DNA of 64,000 bases from Streptomyces sp. NBC_01235 (GCF_035989285.1 NZ_CP108513.1:1798001-1862000); one strand, 5' to 3'; shown: positions 28,686-38,050, counted from the first letter of the stretch. Numbers and translations are program-made. The notes: a model not told the origin generated them from the letters alone.

Positions 28686-28755
28686 GACGTTCCTCCATGA
28701 TGTGCTGCACCGACGTGGGCGGGGCGGGGCACCGCCCCGCCCACGCGATGACGAA

Positions 28756-29913
28756 TCAGGCGTCGGGCGACCGACGGTCGGTGACGAGGTCCATGCGCGC
28801 GCGTTCGAGGAAGCGCGCGAGTCGGCCGTCCCCGGACGCGGAGGCGTCCGCGCCGACGGCGTCGTCCTGGAGCGTCGTCAGCTCGGCCACCTGCCCGGGG
28901 TCGGCCAGGCCGAGGGCCTGTACGGGGTCGGCGGCGTCGAGTCCGCCGTGGACGTCGATCAGCCGGACGACGACGTCGTCGCGCTGGAAGATCGTGCTGC
29001 GCAGGACCGGGCTGCGCGGGTCGTCCGCCGCCGCCTCGTCCTGCCGGGCCAGCAGCTCGGCCAGCTTCATGCCGCGGTCGGGCCGGGCCGGGTAGTACAG
29101 GGCATACCGCTCGGCCTGCGTGTCCTGGCGTTCCGCCGTCACATGGTGGACGGCCGGCAGCGCGGCACGGGTGAAGAACACCCGCGCGGATTCGGGATCG
29201 TTGAGGTCCCGGTCCTGCTCCAAATGGGGGTTGATGGCTTCCTCGACGGCCCGTACCTCGGGCTGACGGGCGACGTGGCGCAGCGCGGCGAGCAGGTCGC
29301 CCCGCACCTCGATGGCCCGCACCACCCGGTTGCCGTGCATGAACAGCGAGGTGCGGCACAGCCGGGTGGTGTCGTCGACCTGTGGCTCGGGCGAGGCGTA
29401 GTCGGCGAGGATCTTGGCGACGATCTCCTCGCTGCCCGGCTTCACGGTGAAGGTGAGCGCGTGGCGGATCACGCCGTCGCCGATCCTGGGCGAGGTCTGG
29501 AGCCGGCGCTTGCCCCGGTCGGCGTCCGCCGCCGGGCCGCCGGTCTCGCGGACGACGTGGAAGCGCAGCGACCTGGTGTCGCGGACGCAGCTGTGGAGCG
29601 GCTCCACCATCCGCACGTGTTCCTCGCTGTTGACCCAGGCGAGGAACGGCGGGGCGCTCTCCCATTCGCTGGTGATGAGCCACTGGGAGGGGTTCTCGAT
29701 GGACTGGCACAGCTGGTCGCTCACATGCCCGGGGACGGACGCGACCTGGTTGCAGAGCTGCTCGTAGGCTTCCAGGAACTGCTGCTGGGCTCCGTCGTAG
29801 ACGTCGACCAGGAGGACGACTCGGAGCCGGGAGCCGTCGAACACGGACTGGGAGACTCGTTGCGACGCCTGTCGCGTCCGCGAACCTGCAACACGTTCGG
29901 ACGTGGTGGTCAT
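28756..29913 (-). CDS. whiE-I: SchA/CurD-like protein, WhiE ORFI type
   Basis: About 385 residues. The first half is a ferredoxin-like ABM-type domain ([39 protein letters not shown]) and the second half is the SchA/CurD domain repeated in pattern ([39 protein letters not shown]). It is the first gene of the pigment operon, as in S. coelicolor. Its function is likely oxidation or cyclisation of the polyketide. ATG 29913 is preferred; a GTG at 29922 sits too close to the AAGGAG site. Confidence 0.83.
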   Translation of the reverse strand: MTTTSERVAGSRTRQASQRVSQSVFDGSRLRVVLLVDVYDGAQQQFLEAYEQLCNQVASVPGHVSDQLCQSIENPSQWLITSEWESAPPFLAWVNSEEHVRMVEPLHSCVRDTRSLRFHVVRETGGPAADADRGKRRLQTSPRIGDGVIRHALTFTVKPGSEEIVAKILADYASPEPQVDDTTRLCRTSLFMHGNRVVRAIEVRGDLLAALRHVARQPEVRAVEEAINPHLEQDRDLNDPESARVFFTRAALPAVHHVTAERQDTQAERYALYYPARPDRGMKLAELLARQDEAAADDPRSPVLRSTIFQRDDVVVRLIDVHGGLDAADPVQALGLADPGQVAELTTLQDDAVGADASASGDGRLARFLERARMDLVTDRRSPDA

Positions 29914-30049
29914 CCTGCGCACATCTCCTTCGCGGAGGGGGAAGTGAACGTCGGCCGCGGTGATGCGACGTCAGCGTTCCTCGATCCTGTGCCCGTCCCC
30001 GCAAGCGCGCGACTCGGATGAACTACGTGGGTGACCGGGCGGGTGACCG

Positions 30050-30820
30050 TCAGATGAGATGGGCGAAGACGACCAGGTTGTCGGTGTAGTCCTTGACCGC
30101 CCGGTCGTAGGACCCCGCGCAGGTGATGAGCCGTACCTGAGCCCGGGGGGTGTCGCCGTACACCCGTTCGCTCGGAAAGTTGTCCTTGGCGAACGTCTCC
30201 GCGCTGTCGACCTGGAAGGACGCCTTGCTGCCGTCGGCCCGCACGACGTGGAAGGTGTCGCCCTTCACCAGTCCACTGAGTCTCGCGAACACGGCGGGTG
30301 ACGTCTTCGTGTCGACGTGCCCGGCGATGATCGCGGTGCCCGTCTCTCCGGGGGAGGCTCCCTCGGCGTGCCAGCCGACGAGGTTGACGTTGTCCGCGGG
30401 CGGCGGTTCCAGCCGGCCGGAGGGGCCGATGGCGAGGTCGGTGAAGGGGGCGTCGACCGAGATCTTCGGGATGAGCAGGCGCACGGGCCGGGAACGCGGC
30501 AGGTGCTTGCCCTCCGGGGTCGATCCCTTGGCGGACGGGCCCGACACGGGCGTGGCCGGTGCGGGGGGCGCCAGGAGCGACGCGGCGGCGGGCGGGGGGC
30601 TGGGGGCGCCGGGCGACGTGTCGTTGCCGCCGGACAGGCTCACCGCGAGGAGCACGGCGGCCACGGAGCACAGCATCGTCAGGCCGGTGCGGGAGTTTCC
30701 GTCCTCGGTGGACGCCGGCGCGCCGCCGGAAGGGCCGGAGGGAGGAGAGGAGGAAGAACTGGACGGAGAAGGGGAAGGGGAAGGGGAAGGGGAAGGGGAA
30801 GGGGAAGGGGAAACTGCCAT
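30050..30820 (-). CDS. Class F-type sortase with Ser-Pro repeat leader
   Basis: A 256-residue membrane-anchored transpeptidase. A cytoplasmic N-terminus of repeated Ser-Pro pairs is followed by a poly-Ser stretch, one membrane segment (LTMLCSVAAVLLAVSLSG), a Pro/Ala linker, and the sortase barrel with catalytic His in IIAGHVDT and Cys in LITCAGSY. ATG 30820 has GAGGTGG upstream. Class E/F sortases cut LPxTG-like or LAxTG-like signals on surface proteins. No substrate with such a signal is seen nearby. It sits between the two parts of the spore-pigment cluster, about 135 bases before WhiE-I on the same strand. Confidence 0.88.
   Translation of the reverse strand: MAVSPSPSPSPSPSPSPSPSSSSSSPPSGPSGGAPASTEDGNSRTGLTMLCSVAAVLLAVSLSGGNDTSPGAPSPPPAAASLLAPPAPATPVSGPSAKGSTPEGKHLPRSRPVRLLIPKISVDAPFTDLAIGPSGRLEPPPADNVNLVGWHAEGASPGETGTAIIAGHVDTKTSPAVFARLSGLVKGDTFHVVRADGSKASFQVDSAETFAKDNFPSERVYGDTPRAQVRLITCAGSYDRAVKDYTDNLVVFAHLI
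30771..30812. repeat. Seven-copy GGGGAA hexanucleotide repeat inside sortase gene
   Basis: Seven perfect tandem copies of the hexamer encode the Ser-Pro repeat on the minus strand. Slippage would change the count of Ser-Pro pairs without breaking the frame. Confidence 0.9.
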
Positions 30821-31088
30821 CGGAGACCACCTCACTCGGGCGCGGCAGCGGAGCGGACAGGGCACGGGGAGCGAGCCGGGCCGCCACCCGGGGTGCGGGC
30901 GGAGGCCGCGGCCTCGCTATCGCGTCCGGCCGAGCAGAACGCATCTGAGGGTCCTTCCATCACGACCGGGCAGCCGACACCTCGTCAGCTGACCTGACCC
31001 GACCGGGATGTGATCCACCGTCAGCCCACCGCATGCGCGGCACCACTGGGGGCGTTCACACGGGTGAAGTCCGGTGAGGTCCGCGGCG

Positions 31089-32747
31089 TCAGGCGAGTGC
31101 CAGGCCCCTCGTCAGGACCTGGCGCAGTGCCGACTCGGCGTCCGGGTCCGGGCCCGGCGACCGCCAGGCGACGAACCCGTCGGGCCTGACGAGTACGGCG
31201 CCCCCGCGTGTCGTGCCGTGGCGCTCCGCCCAGTCGGCGTCGTCCTCCGGCACCAGGTCGGCCTCGGGTCCGGCGCCCACCCGGTACGACATGAGCGGGA
31301 CGGACAGCTCCTGGGCGAGCCGGGTGGCCGCCTCGTGCCATCCGCCGGGCTCATCGGCGTCGCTGAGCAGCACCGGGCACCGCTCGTAGAGGTCGAGGGT
31401 GGAGATCCGCTCGCCGGCCTGCCGTACCCACAGGTGGGGCGCCCTGCTGCCGGGCCGGCCGCTCAGATCGAGTCCCTCCGGGACGACCGGCTCCGCGGGG
31501 TCGGCGCCGACGACGGCGCCCTGCGGGTAGCGGTAGCCGAGAGCCACGTTGAGGATGCCCCGCTGGGGACCGCCGCCGCCCGCGCCGGGCGGCGGGGCGA
31601 AACCGGGGTGGCTGTGTTCCGCCGACCGGGCGGCGGCCCGGGCGCTGGTGGCCTCCGCCACCGGGCGGCGCTCGGCGTCGTAGCTGTCCAGGAGCCCCTC
31701 CCCCGCCCAGCCGTCGAGCACCGCGGCCAGTTTCCACGCGAGGTTGTGCGCGTCCTGGATACCGGTGTTGGAGCCGAAGGCCCCGGTCGGGGACATCTCG
31801 TGGGCCGAATCTCCGGCCAGGAACACGCGCCCCGACCGGTAGCTCCGGGCGACCCGCTGGGCGGCGTGCCAGGGCGCCTTGCCGGTGATCGTCACGTCGA
31901 GGTCCGCGACCCCGACGGCCCGCCGGATGTGCTCGACGCACCGCTGGTCGGTGAACTCCTCCAGCGTTTCCCCGTGTTCGGGGTGCCAGGGGGCGTGGAA
32001 GACCCAGTTCTCGACGTTGTCCACCGGCAGCAGGGCGCCGTCGGCCTCCGGGCTGGTCAGGTAGCAGACGATGAAGTGGCGGTCGCCCACGACCTCGGCG
32101 AGGCGGCGGGAGCGGAAGGTGAGGCTGACGTTGTGGAACAGGTCGCCGGGGCCGCTCTGCCCGACGCCGAGCTGCTCGCGGACGGGGCTGCGGGGGCCGT
32201 CGGCGGCGACGAGGTAATCCGCTTGGATGGTGGTGTGCTCCCCCGTCTCACGGCTCTTGGCCACCGCGGTGACGCCGGTGGGGTCGCTGTCGAACGACAT
32301 CAGTTCGGTGGAGAAGCGCAGGTCGCCACCGAGCTTGCGGGCGTGGTCGAGGAGGACCGGCTCCAGGTCGTTCTGGCTGCACAGGCACCAGGAGCTGGGG
32401 CTGAAGCGGGCCAGTCCGCCGCCCGGGTCGATGTCCCGGAACAGCCACTCGCCGGCGTCGCCGACCAGGGTGGGGGTCTGCAGGATGCCGTGGTTGCCGG
32501 CCAGGGTGGCGGCGGCCTCCTGGATCGCCTTCTCCACGCCCGCCACCCGGAACAGCTCCATCGTGCGGACGTTGTTGCCGCGGCCGCGCGGGTGGATGGA
32601 GGTGCCGGAGTGGCGCTCCACCAGCACGTGCCGTACCCCGAGCCGTCCCAGGAACAACGAGGTCGCCAGCCCTACCAGGGAGCCGCCGACGATGAGGACC
32701 GGGACCCTGAGGGTGTCGTGGCCGGTCCGTTCGGCTCGTTCGTTCAT
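31089..32747 (-). CDS. whiE-VIII: FAD-dependent aromatic hydroxylase, WhiE ORFVIII type
   Basis: A 552-residue class A flavoprotein monooxygenase. The FAD site is VLIVGGSLVGLATSLFLGRLG, the NAD(P)H/FAD motif is DYLVAADGPRSPVREQLG, and the second FAD motif is GRVFLAGDSAHEMSPTGAFG. A C-terminal thioredoxin-like domain follows, as in PgaE/RdmE-type polyketide hydroxylases. ATG 32747 has GGAGG 8 bases upstream; the longer frame to 32807 lacks one. It probably hydroxylates the pigment polyketide. In S. coelicolor this gene is divergent from ORFI. Here it is on the same strand, with a sortase between. Confidence 0.87.
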   Translation of the reverse strand: MNERAERTGHDTLRVPVLIVGGSLVGLATSLFLGRLGVRHVLVERHSGTSIHPRGRGNNVRTMELFRVAGVEKAIQEAAATLAGNHGILQTPTLVGDAGEWLFRDIDPGGGLARFSPSSWCLCSQNDLEPVLLDHARKLGGDLRFSTELMSFDSDPTGVTAVAKSRETGEHTTIQADYLVAADGPRSPVREQLGVGQSGPGDLFHNVSLTFRSRRLAEVVGDRHFIVCYLTSPEADGALLPVDNVENWVFHAPWHPEHGETLEEFTDQRCVEHIRRAVGVADLDVTITGKAPWHAAQRVARSYRSGRVFLAGDSAHEMSPTGAFGSNTGIQDAHNLAWKLAAVLDGWAGEGLLDSYDAERRPVAEATSARAAARSAEHSHPGFAPPPGAGGGGPQRGILNVALGYRYPQGAVVGADPAEPVVPEGLDLSGRPGSRAPHLWVRQAGERISTLDLYERCPVLLSDADEPGGWHEAATRLAQELSVPLMSYRVGAGPEADLVPEDDADWAERHGTTRGGAVLVRPDGFVAWRSPGPDPDAESALRQVLTRGLALA

Positions 32748-32995
32748 CACTCTCGCCTCCAGCGCGTCGTGTCCGCCGACCCGGCCGGATACGGCGGAGA
32801 TCCTCATGCATGCCCCGTGGAGTTGACGGCGGCTCAGGCTTCACCCGGCTGCGCCGCGGTGCCGGCGGGCCCGGTCCGCGGCCGTGGTGAGCGAACGGAA
32901 GTACTTGAATCCCTGAGCACGGGCTGTGGCTGGGCTAGCCTCGATCTTCCATCGATAACGAACTGACTTACGTCGAACATCACTTCGGGAGTTCC

Positions 32996-34750
32996 GTGTC
33001 CGACCAGCTGCCGCCTTCACCGAACTCCGCGGCGAACGAGGCCGCCGCGCTCCGGCAGACCGGGGCCGCTCCCCTGCGGGTCGGCGACCCGGGCCGGGTC
33101 GGTCCCTTCGTGCCGGTGGCGTTGCTGGGCAGCGGCGGGATGGGACGGGTCTATCTGGCGCGGGCCGCCGACGACGGTCCCGGGCTGTTCGCGGTGAAGG
33201 TGATCCGGCCGGAGTACGCGGAGGACGTCCGTTTCCAGCGCCGGTTCGAGCGCGAGGCATCGGTGCACGGCCGGCTGGGTCCGCCGCACGCCCCGAGGTT
33301 ATGGGGCACCGGCTGGGACGACCAACTGCTGTGGATGGCCACCGAGTACGTCCCCGGGCTCGACCTGGCCGACGCCGTACGCGAGGACGGAGCCCTTCCT
33401 GCGGCGGCCGTGTGGCATCTGGTGGCCGAGCTGGGGCGGGCGCTCACCGCTCTCGCCGCCGCGGACGTCGTGCACCGGGACCTGAAGCCGTCCAACGTGC
33501 TGTTGTCCCTCCAGGGCGCGTGTGTGATCGACTTCGGGATCTCGAAGGCCGCGGACGCCAGCGCGATCACCGGCACGGGCAACCGGGTCGGTACTCCGGC
33601 CTACATGTCGCCGGAGTACCTGAGGACGGGACACTGCGACACCGCGTCCGACGTGTTCTCGCTGGCCTGCACCCTGCTCTACGCGGCCACCGGACGGGCC
33701 CCGTTCGGCGACGGCACGGGGGTCGACGTCATGCACCGGGTGGCGTTCGAGGAGCCGAACCCGGAGGTGACCGGCGCGGTGTCGGCGGCGGACCCCGAGC
33801 TGGCGGCGCTGCTCACCGCCTGCCTGGCCAAGGAGCCCGAGCGACGCCCCACCCCTCGGGAGCTGCTCGACGCGGCGGCGACGCGGGCCGGGGCACCCGG
33901 CTGGCCGGAGCCGCTGCACGGCAGGGTGCTCGCCCGGCAGCGTGCGTACGAGACGCTGCACCGCCTGCCTGTCGAACGGGCGCCCCGGCTGCGGCCCCCG
34001 GACGACCGGGTGAGGTCGGTGCCGTCTCCCGTACCGGTGAGCGCACCGCCCGCGCGGGCCCCCGTGGAGGCGGCCCCGTCGGAGCCGCCCCGTCCGGCAC
34101 CGGCCCGGTCCCCGGCGCGCCGCAAGCGGCTTCTGGCCGCCGCCGCGGGCACGGCGCTGTGCGCGGTCGCCGCGGGTGCCTTCGTGCTCATGCGCGAGAA
34201 CGGCCCCGCGGGCGCCGCCGCCCCGCCGGGAGCCGTCGCGTCGTCGGACGGCAGCGGGCCCGGCGGCCTGCCCGGCGACGGTGCGGTGTCGGGAAGGTCC
34301 GCCGCCCCGGACAAGGCCTCCGCCGCGGGCTCGTCCACCGGACGCGCCGAGGTCACGGACGACGACGACACGTCGCCTGCCGGGGCCGCCGCCTCCGACG
34401 ACGGCACACGGGCCACCCCCGGCGCCCCCGTCGGCGACGGCAGCCCCTCCGCCGACCCGACCGCGTCCGCCGGGACTCCATCGGCCGAACCCGGCACCCC
34501 GTCCTGGATCACCGACTGCACGTACTACGCCGGCAACGGCCGCACCCGCTCGGGAGACAGCGGCGATCGGGTGCGGCAGTTGCAGTGCATGCTGACCGAG
34601 CGCGGTTACAGCGTGGGCGGTTCCGGCGTGAACGGCGACTTCGGCCCCGACACGGAGACGGCCGTCCGCGGCTTCCAGAACGACAAGGGGCTGACGGCCG
34701 ACGGCATCGTGGCCAAAGCCACCTGGGTCGCACTGCGCGCCACCGACTGA
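32996..34750 (+). CDS. Ser/Thr protein kinase with peptidoglycan-binding C-terminus
   Basis: A 584-residue Hanks-type kinase. The P-loop is LLGSGGMGRVYLA, the catalytic lysine is in LFAVKVI, the HRD loop is VVHRDLKPSNV, DFGISKA follows, and the activation segment ends at GTPAYMSPEYL. After a Pro/Ala linker come one membrane segment (RLLAAAAGTALCAVAAGAFVLM, trimmed by its basic flank) and a Ser/Gly/Asp-rich extracellular stretch. The last 80 residues form a PG_binding_1 domain (RVRQLQCMLTERGYSVGG, FGPDTETAVRGFQNDKGLTAD). It is likely a wall-sensing receptor kinase that uses this domain instead of PASTA repeats. GTG 32996 follows GGGAG. Confidence 0.9.
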   Translation: MSDQLPPSPNSAANEAAALRQTGAAPLRVGDPGRVGPFVPVALLGSGGMGRVYLARAADDGPGLFAVKVIRPEYAEDVRFQRRFEREASVHGRLGPPHAPRLWGTGWDDQLLWMATEYVPGLDLADAVREDGALPAAAVWHLVAELGRALTALAAADVVHRDLKPSNVLLSLQGACVIDFGISKAADASAITGTGNRVGTPAYMSPEYLRTGHCDTASDVFSLACTLLYAATGRAPFGDGTGVDVMHRVAFEEPNPEVTGAVSAADPELAALLTACLAKEPERRPTPRELLDAAATRAGAPGWPEPLHGRVLARQRAYETLHRLPVERAPRLRPPDDRVRSVPSPVPVSAPPARAPVEAAPSEPPRPAPARSPARRKRLLAAAAGTALCAVAAGAFVLMRENGPAGAAAPPGAVASSDGSGPGGLPGDGAVSGRSAAPDKASAAGSSTGRAEVTDDDDTSPAGAAASDDGTRATPGAPVGDGSPSADPTASAGTPSAEPGTPSWITDCTYYAGNGRTRSGDSGDRVRQLQCMLTERGYSVGGSGVNGDFGPDTETAVRGFQNDKGLTADGIVAKATWVALRATD

Positions 34751-34761
34751 CCGCCGTCGGT
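34742..34761. terminator. Short hairpin between convergent kinase and ATPase genes
   Basis: ACCGAC (34742-34747) pairs with GTCGGT (34756-34761) around the kinase stop codon. The 6-bp stem is weak, but the 21-base gap between the two convergent genes leaves room for nothing else. Confidence 0.3.
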
Positions 34762-34771
34762 CGCCGCCGCC

Positions 34772-35701
34772 TCAGCGGGTGACGTAGAAGCGGACGGTCG
34801 TACCGTCGTCGGCGGTGTGCAGGCGCACCAGGTCGGACACGTAGTGGACCAGCATCAGACCGCGGCCGCCGATCTGACCGCGCTCGGGCGGTCTGCGGCC
34901 GGCCAGCGGATCGGCCAGCCGGCCCGCGTCCCGGACCTCGCACACGATCTGCCCCGCCTCGGCCCAGACCGCGAGGGTTCCCCGTCCGCCGCCGTGCACC
35001 ACGCTGTTGGTCGTCAGCTCCGCCACCGCCAGTTCGACGTCCGCCAGCCGCTGCCCGGCGAGACCCAGCCGTTCGGCCCGGCCGACCGCGAAGGCGCGGG
35101 CGGCCGACAGGTCGTCGGAGCCGAAGGAGTACACGGCCGCGTCCGGCGCGGGCACCAGCGCCTCGTTGTAACGGGCGACGACGGAGCGCCAGTCGTAGGC
35201 GTCGCTGACCTGCTCCGTGCCCCGGGCCACGATGGTCGGATGGGTGATCCTCGCGTCGGCCAGCACCTCCGCGTCCAGGCGTGCGGCGTCGTACGGGCAC
35301 AGGATGGTCACCGGCCGGCCCTCGAAGGCCGCGTTGATCAACGCCTCGTGCTGCGCGCAGGCCGGGTACTCCAGCGCGCTGCGGCCCGCCCAGATCGGCT
35401 CGCCGATGATCCGCGCCCGTCCCCGCCGGTGGGCGTCGGCGAACGCGCGTAGCACTCCGGGGATGATCCGGCCCGGGTTGCGTCCCGCCTCGGTCATGTC
35501 CAGCAGGAGGACACCGTCGGCGTCCGCGCCCAGACCGGCCCTGATCAGCTCCAGGTTGGGGCCGGGCACCGCCACCGCGACCGGCTCGCCGACGTCCAGG
35601 CCGTCCTGCACGAACGACACCGTCCCGTCCACGTACTCCTGCTCGGTGCGGTAGAACAGCGCGGGGTGCTCGAACGTCTCGTGGGTCGCCACCGGGTTCA
35701 T
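34772..35701 (-). CDS. MEDS-ATPase anti-sigma regulator (RsbA-like)
   Basis: A 309-residue protein with an N-terminal MEDS sensing domain (HPALFYRTEQEYVDGTVSFV, VLLLDMTEAGRNPGRIIPGVL) and a C-terminal HATPase of the RsbW group (ELTTNSVVHGG, RGLMLVHYVSDLV). It probably binds or phosphorylates STAS or sigma partners in response to a small ligand or gas. The ATG at 35701 overlaps the stop of the upstream STAS gene, which fits a coupled regulator-antagonist pair. Confidence 0.85.
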   Translation of the reverse strand: MNPVATHETFEHPALFYRTEQEYVDGTVSFVQDGLDVGEPVAVAVPGPNLELIRAGLGADADGVLLLDMTEAGRNPGRIIPGVLRAFADAHRRGRARIIGEPIWAGRSALEYPACAQHEALINAAFEGRPVTILCPYDAARLDAEVLADARITHPTIVARGTEQVSDAYDWRSVVARYNEALVPAPDAAVYSFGSDDLSAARAFAVGRAERLGLAGQRLADVELAVAELTTNSVVHGGGRGTLAVWAEAGQIVCEVRDAGRLADPLAGRRPPERGQIGGRGLMLVHYVSDLVRLHTADDGTTVRFYVTR

Positions 35702-36054
35702 CGCGGCGCCACCTCGATCCGCCGCAGGCCCGGCCAGAACAGGCCCAGCACGCGCGGCACCTGCGGTGGCGGATGCTCGACCACCACCCGGCCACCACGC
35801 AGGGCCATCGCCGTGACGGCGAGCGCCGCGACCCCGGCCACGTCGACGAACCCGACCTCGGAGAGTTCCACATAGGACACATCGGCATGCTGCCGTGCCA
35901 GGCCCGCCAGGGCCTCTTCCCACGGCGAACGAGTGACCTCGCTGATCTCGCCCCTGGCGCGTATGCCGGGCCGGCCGGGCAACGGGCCCACCTCCAGCAC
36001 GGCCCCGCCGCGCACCGGCCCGAACCGGTCGACTCCCCGCGAGGCGTCCACCAC
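35698..36054 (-). CDS. STAS-domain anti-sigma factor antagonist
   Basis: About 118 residues, with a STAS core: VLEVGPLPGRPGIRARGEI, YVELSEVGFVDVAGVAALAV, GGRVVVEHPPPQVPRVL. The phosphorylatable position is occupied by Asp/Val in FVDVAGV rather than the usual DSSG Ser. This suggests a STAS protein that is not regulated by phosphorylation there, or an MlaB-like variant. The start is chosen at GTG 36054 because AAGGAGG lies six bases before it; the frame could extend to 36084. It is coupled to the MEDS-ATPase gene by ATGA. Confidence 0.75.
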   Translation of the reverse strand: MVDASRGVDRFGPVRGGAVLEVGPLPGRPGIRARGEISEVTRSPWEEALAGLARQHADVSYVELSEVGFVDVAGVAALAVTAMALRGGRVVVEHPPPQVPRVLGLFWPGLRRIEVAPR

Positions 36055-36242
36055 CCTCGGCCTCCTTCGGTATCCGACATCCACCCGCCCCCTCCCACCC
36101 GGGGCGGCTCACTGGAGCCCCTACCCACCGAAAGCATCCTGACGCCGCTCCCGATCACGCCGTCCACCCGTCGGCGGGAACGCAGGTGGATGATCGGAGC
36201 GGGACGTACCGTGGCAGCCGGGGCGAGGCGGACGGGGACGCG

Positions 36243-36881
36243 ATGTGTTGGAGTGCGACGGCCGATCTGGTCGCGGGCGCCGGGGTGGCGGCCGTCGGAG
36301 TGGCCTCGGTGGCACAGGTGCGCAGCGGTCGGGACCTTCTCCTCGCCGCACTGCCCCTGCTGCTCGGGGCGCACCAGATCGTGGAGTCGGTGGTCTGGGA
36401 CGCGGGCGGGGGCAGCGGACCGGCCACCGTCGTCTGGGCCGTCATCGCGATGCCGCTGCTGGCGGTGTGGGTGCCCGCGGGAGTGTGGTGCGCGGCCCCG
36501 CCACACATCCGGCGCAGGCTGACGATCCTGCTCGCGGCCGGCACCGCGACGGCCGCGGCACTCGCGTACGCGATCGCCACCGGCCCGGTGACGGCCGAGA
36601 TCCGCGGCCACACGGTCGGCTACGCCCTCGACCTCGCGCACCCGGCCGTGCTCGTCGCGGGCTACCTCCTGGCCACCGTCGGTTCCCTGCTGCTGTCCGG
36701 CGACCGGCGGCTGCGGGCCCTGGGGGTGGTGGTCGCCGTGGGGGCGTCGCTCTGCTTCGCGTTGTGGCGGCTGGAGTTCGTCTCGACCTGGTGCGCGTTC
36801 GCGGCGGTGTGCTCGGTGCTGCTGCTCGACTGGGTCCGCGGACGACGGGCCGCACAGCGACTCAGCTCCCGCCCCGCATGA
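36243..36881 (+). CDS. DUF6629-like multi-pass membrane protein
   Basis: A 212-residue protein beginning MCWSATADLVAGAGV, with about seven hydrophobic helices and a conserved-looking GAHQIVESVVWDA and LWRLEFVSTWCAFAAVCS. It matches the actinobacterial DUF6629 group as I recall it, which has no known function. Its 3' end overlaps the convergent NADAR gene by 20 bases. ATG 36243 is favoured over the longer frame, whose added residues are charged and would hide the first helix. Confidence 0.7.
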   Translation: MCWSATADLVAGAGVAAVGVASVAQVRSGRDLLLAALPLLLGAHQIVESVVWDAGGGSGPATVVWAVIAMPLLAVWVPAGVWCAAPPHIRRRLTILLAAGTATAAALAYAIATGPVTAEIRGHTVGYALDLAHPAVLVAGYLLATVGSLLLSGDRRLRALGVVVAVGASLCFALWRLEFVSTWCAFAAVCSVLLLDWVRGRRAAQRLSSRPA

Positions 36882-37986
36882 TCCCCGCGCGTGCGGCATG
36901 CAGTTCGGAGCGGACGAGTTCGAGGAGGCGGCCGGTCCAGTTACGGCCGCGGCCCGCGTTGTCGCCCCAGAAGTGGGAGTCGCCGTCGTCGTAGACGAGC
37001 GTCGCGTCGTCCGTGGCCAGGAGGATCTCGGCCAGGGCCGGATGCTGGGCGTACTTGGCGCGCAGCAGGGCCGTCATGACGGCCGTCCGGGCGTGCTCCC
37101 AGCCCTCGCGGCGCGGGGCGGCGATGGCCAGCGTCCGGGCGGCGGAGGCGCTGTCCGCGGCGGCGATCGCGGCCCGGGTGGCGGTGTCGGCGGTGGAGAG
37201 CGCCCAGTAGGCGTGGGCGACGGACGGGTAGGTGACGCCGTCCACGTCGAGGGGTGCCGGGTAGCCGTTGCGCAGGGCCTTCGCGCCCGGGGCGTCGGAG
37301 GGCTTCGGCGGGTAGCTCTGGTGGAGCTGGATCGCGGGGGCGACCGGGGTCGCGGGGCCGTCCGCCGGGATCCGGGAGGCCCGTTCGGCGGCCCACCGCG
37401 CCCGGTCCTCGAAGTAGGCGATCGCCTCGTCGTACGTCTCCCGCGTGACGGGCTCGTCCGGCCAGGTCTCCACGGTCCCGCCGACTCCGGCCGCCAGGAC
37501 CTTCAGCGGCCCGTCCTGACGGTCCATGTCGCCGAGCGCGTAGTGGCGCCGGGTTTCCGGGATCGCGAGGTAGGCGTCGCGGACCGCCGTCCGCCTCTGC
37601 TCCGTCCGGTCGGCGAGGAACGCGTCGACGGCGGCCAGGCAGCGGTCCGTGGAGTCCGGGCGGCCGTTGAGCTGGTCGATGGTGTCGCGCACCTCCGCGA
37701 GCAGCAGTTCGGGGGTGAGCAGGCCGCGTGGTTCGCCGAACTTCCAGGCGGCCAGGCCGTGGGCGGACGCCCTGGCGCCGTCCGGGAATTCGGTGGCGAC
37801 CCAGCCCTGGCGCAGCTTCTCCTCGAACTCCTCCAGGGTGACCAGGCCCCAGCAGTTGACGAGCCCGTCCGCGTAGATGAACAGGTCGGTCAGAAAGTAG
37901 TCGCCGTTGCGGATGAAGGCGTGTCGCCAGGTTCCGGGTACGCGTATGCCGTCCGCCGTGCGGTAGGTGATCCGTGCGCCGATCAT
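36862..37986 (-). CDS. Unknown domain fused to NADAR domain
   Basis: About 374 residues from ATG 37986; an ATG at 38034 is an alternative, and neither has a clear ribosome site. Residues 1-200 form a domain I do not recognise (GTWRHAFIRNGDYFLTDLFIYADGLVNCWG, then WVATEFPDGARASAHGLAAW). The C-terminal 150 residues are a NADAR/YbiA-like domain (GYPAPLDVDGVTYPSVAHAYWAL, HPALAEILLATDDATLVYDD, FWGDNAGRGRNWTGRLL). NADAR enzymes remove N-glycosidic groups: damaged riboflavin intermediates in YbiA, or ADP-ribose from guanine in DarT-linked cases. No DarT gene is adjacent, so a metabolic repair role is as likely as antitoxin work. Confidence 0.75.
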   Translation of the reverse strand: MIGARITYRTADGIRVPGTWRHAFIRNGDYFLTDLFIYADGLVNCWGLVTLEEFEEKLRQGWVATEFPDGARASAHGLAAWKFGEPRGLLTPELLLAEVRDTIDQLNGRPDSTDRCLAAVDAFLADRTEQRRTAVRDAYLAIPETRRHYALGDMDRQDGPLKVLAAGVGGTVETWPDEPVTRETYDEAIAYFEDRARWAAERASRIPADGPATPVAPAIQLHQSYPPKPSDAPGAKALRNGYPAPLDVDGVTYPSVAHAYWALSTADTATRAAIAAADSASAARTLAIAAPRREGWEHARTAVMTALLRAKYAQHPALAEILLATDDATLVYDDGDSHFWGDNAGRGRNWTGRLLELVRSELHAARAGIMRGGS

Positions 37987-38050
37987 GGCGTCATTGTGGC
38001 GGACCCGGGACGCCGGCCTTGTGATGTGAGTCATATCCCCCCACGGCCGC

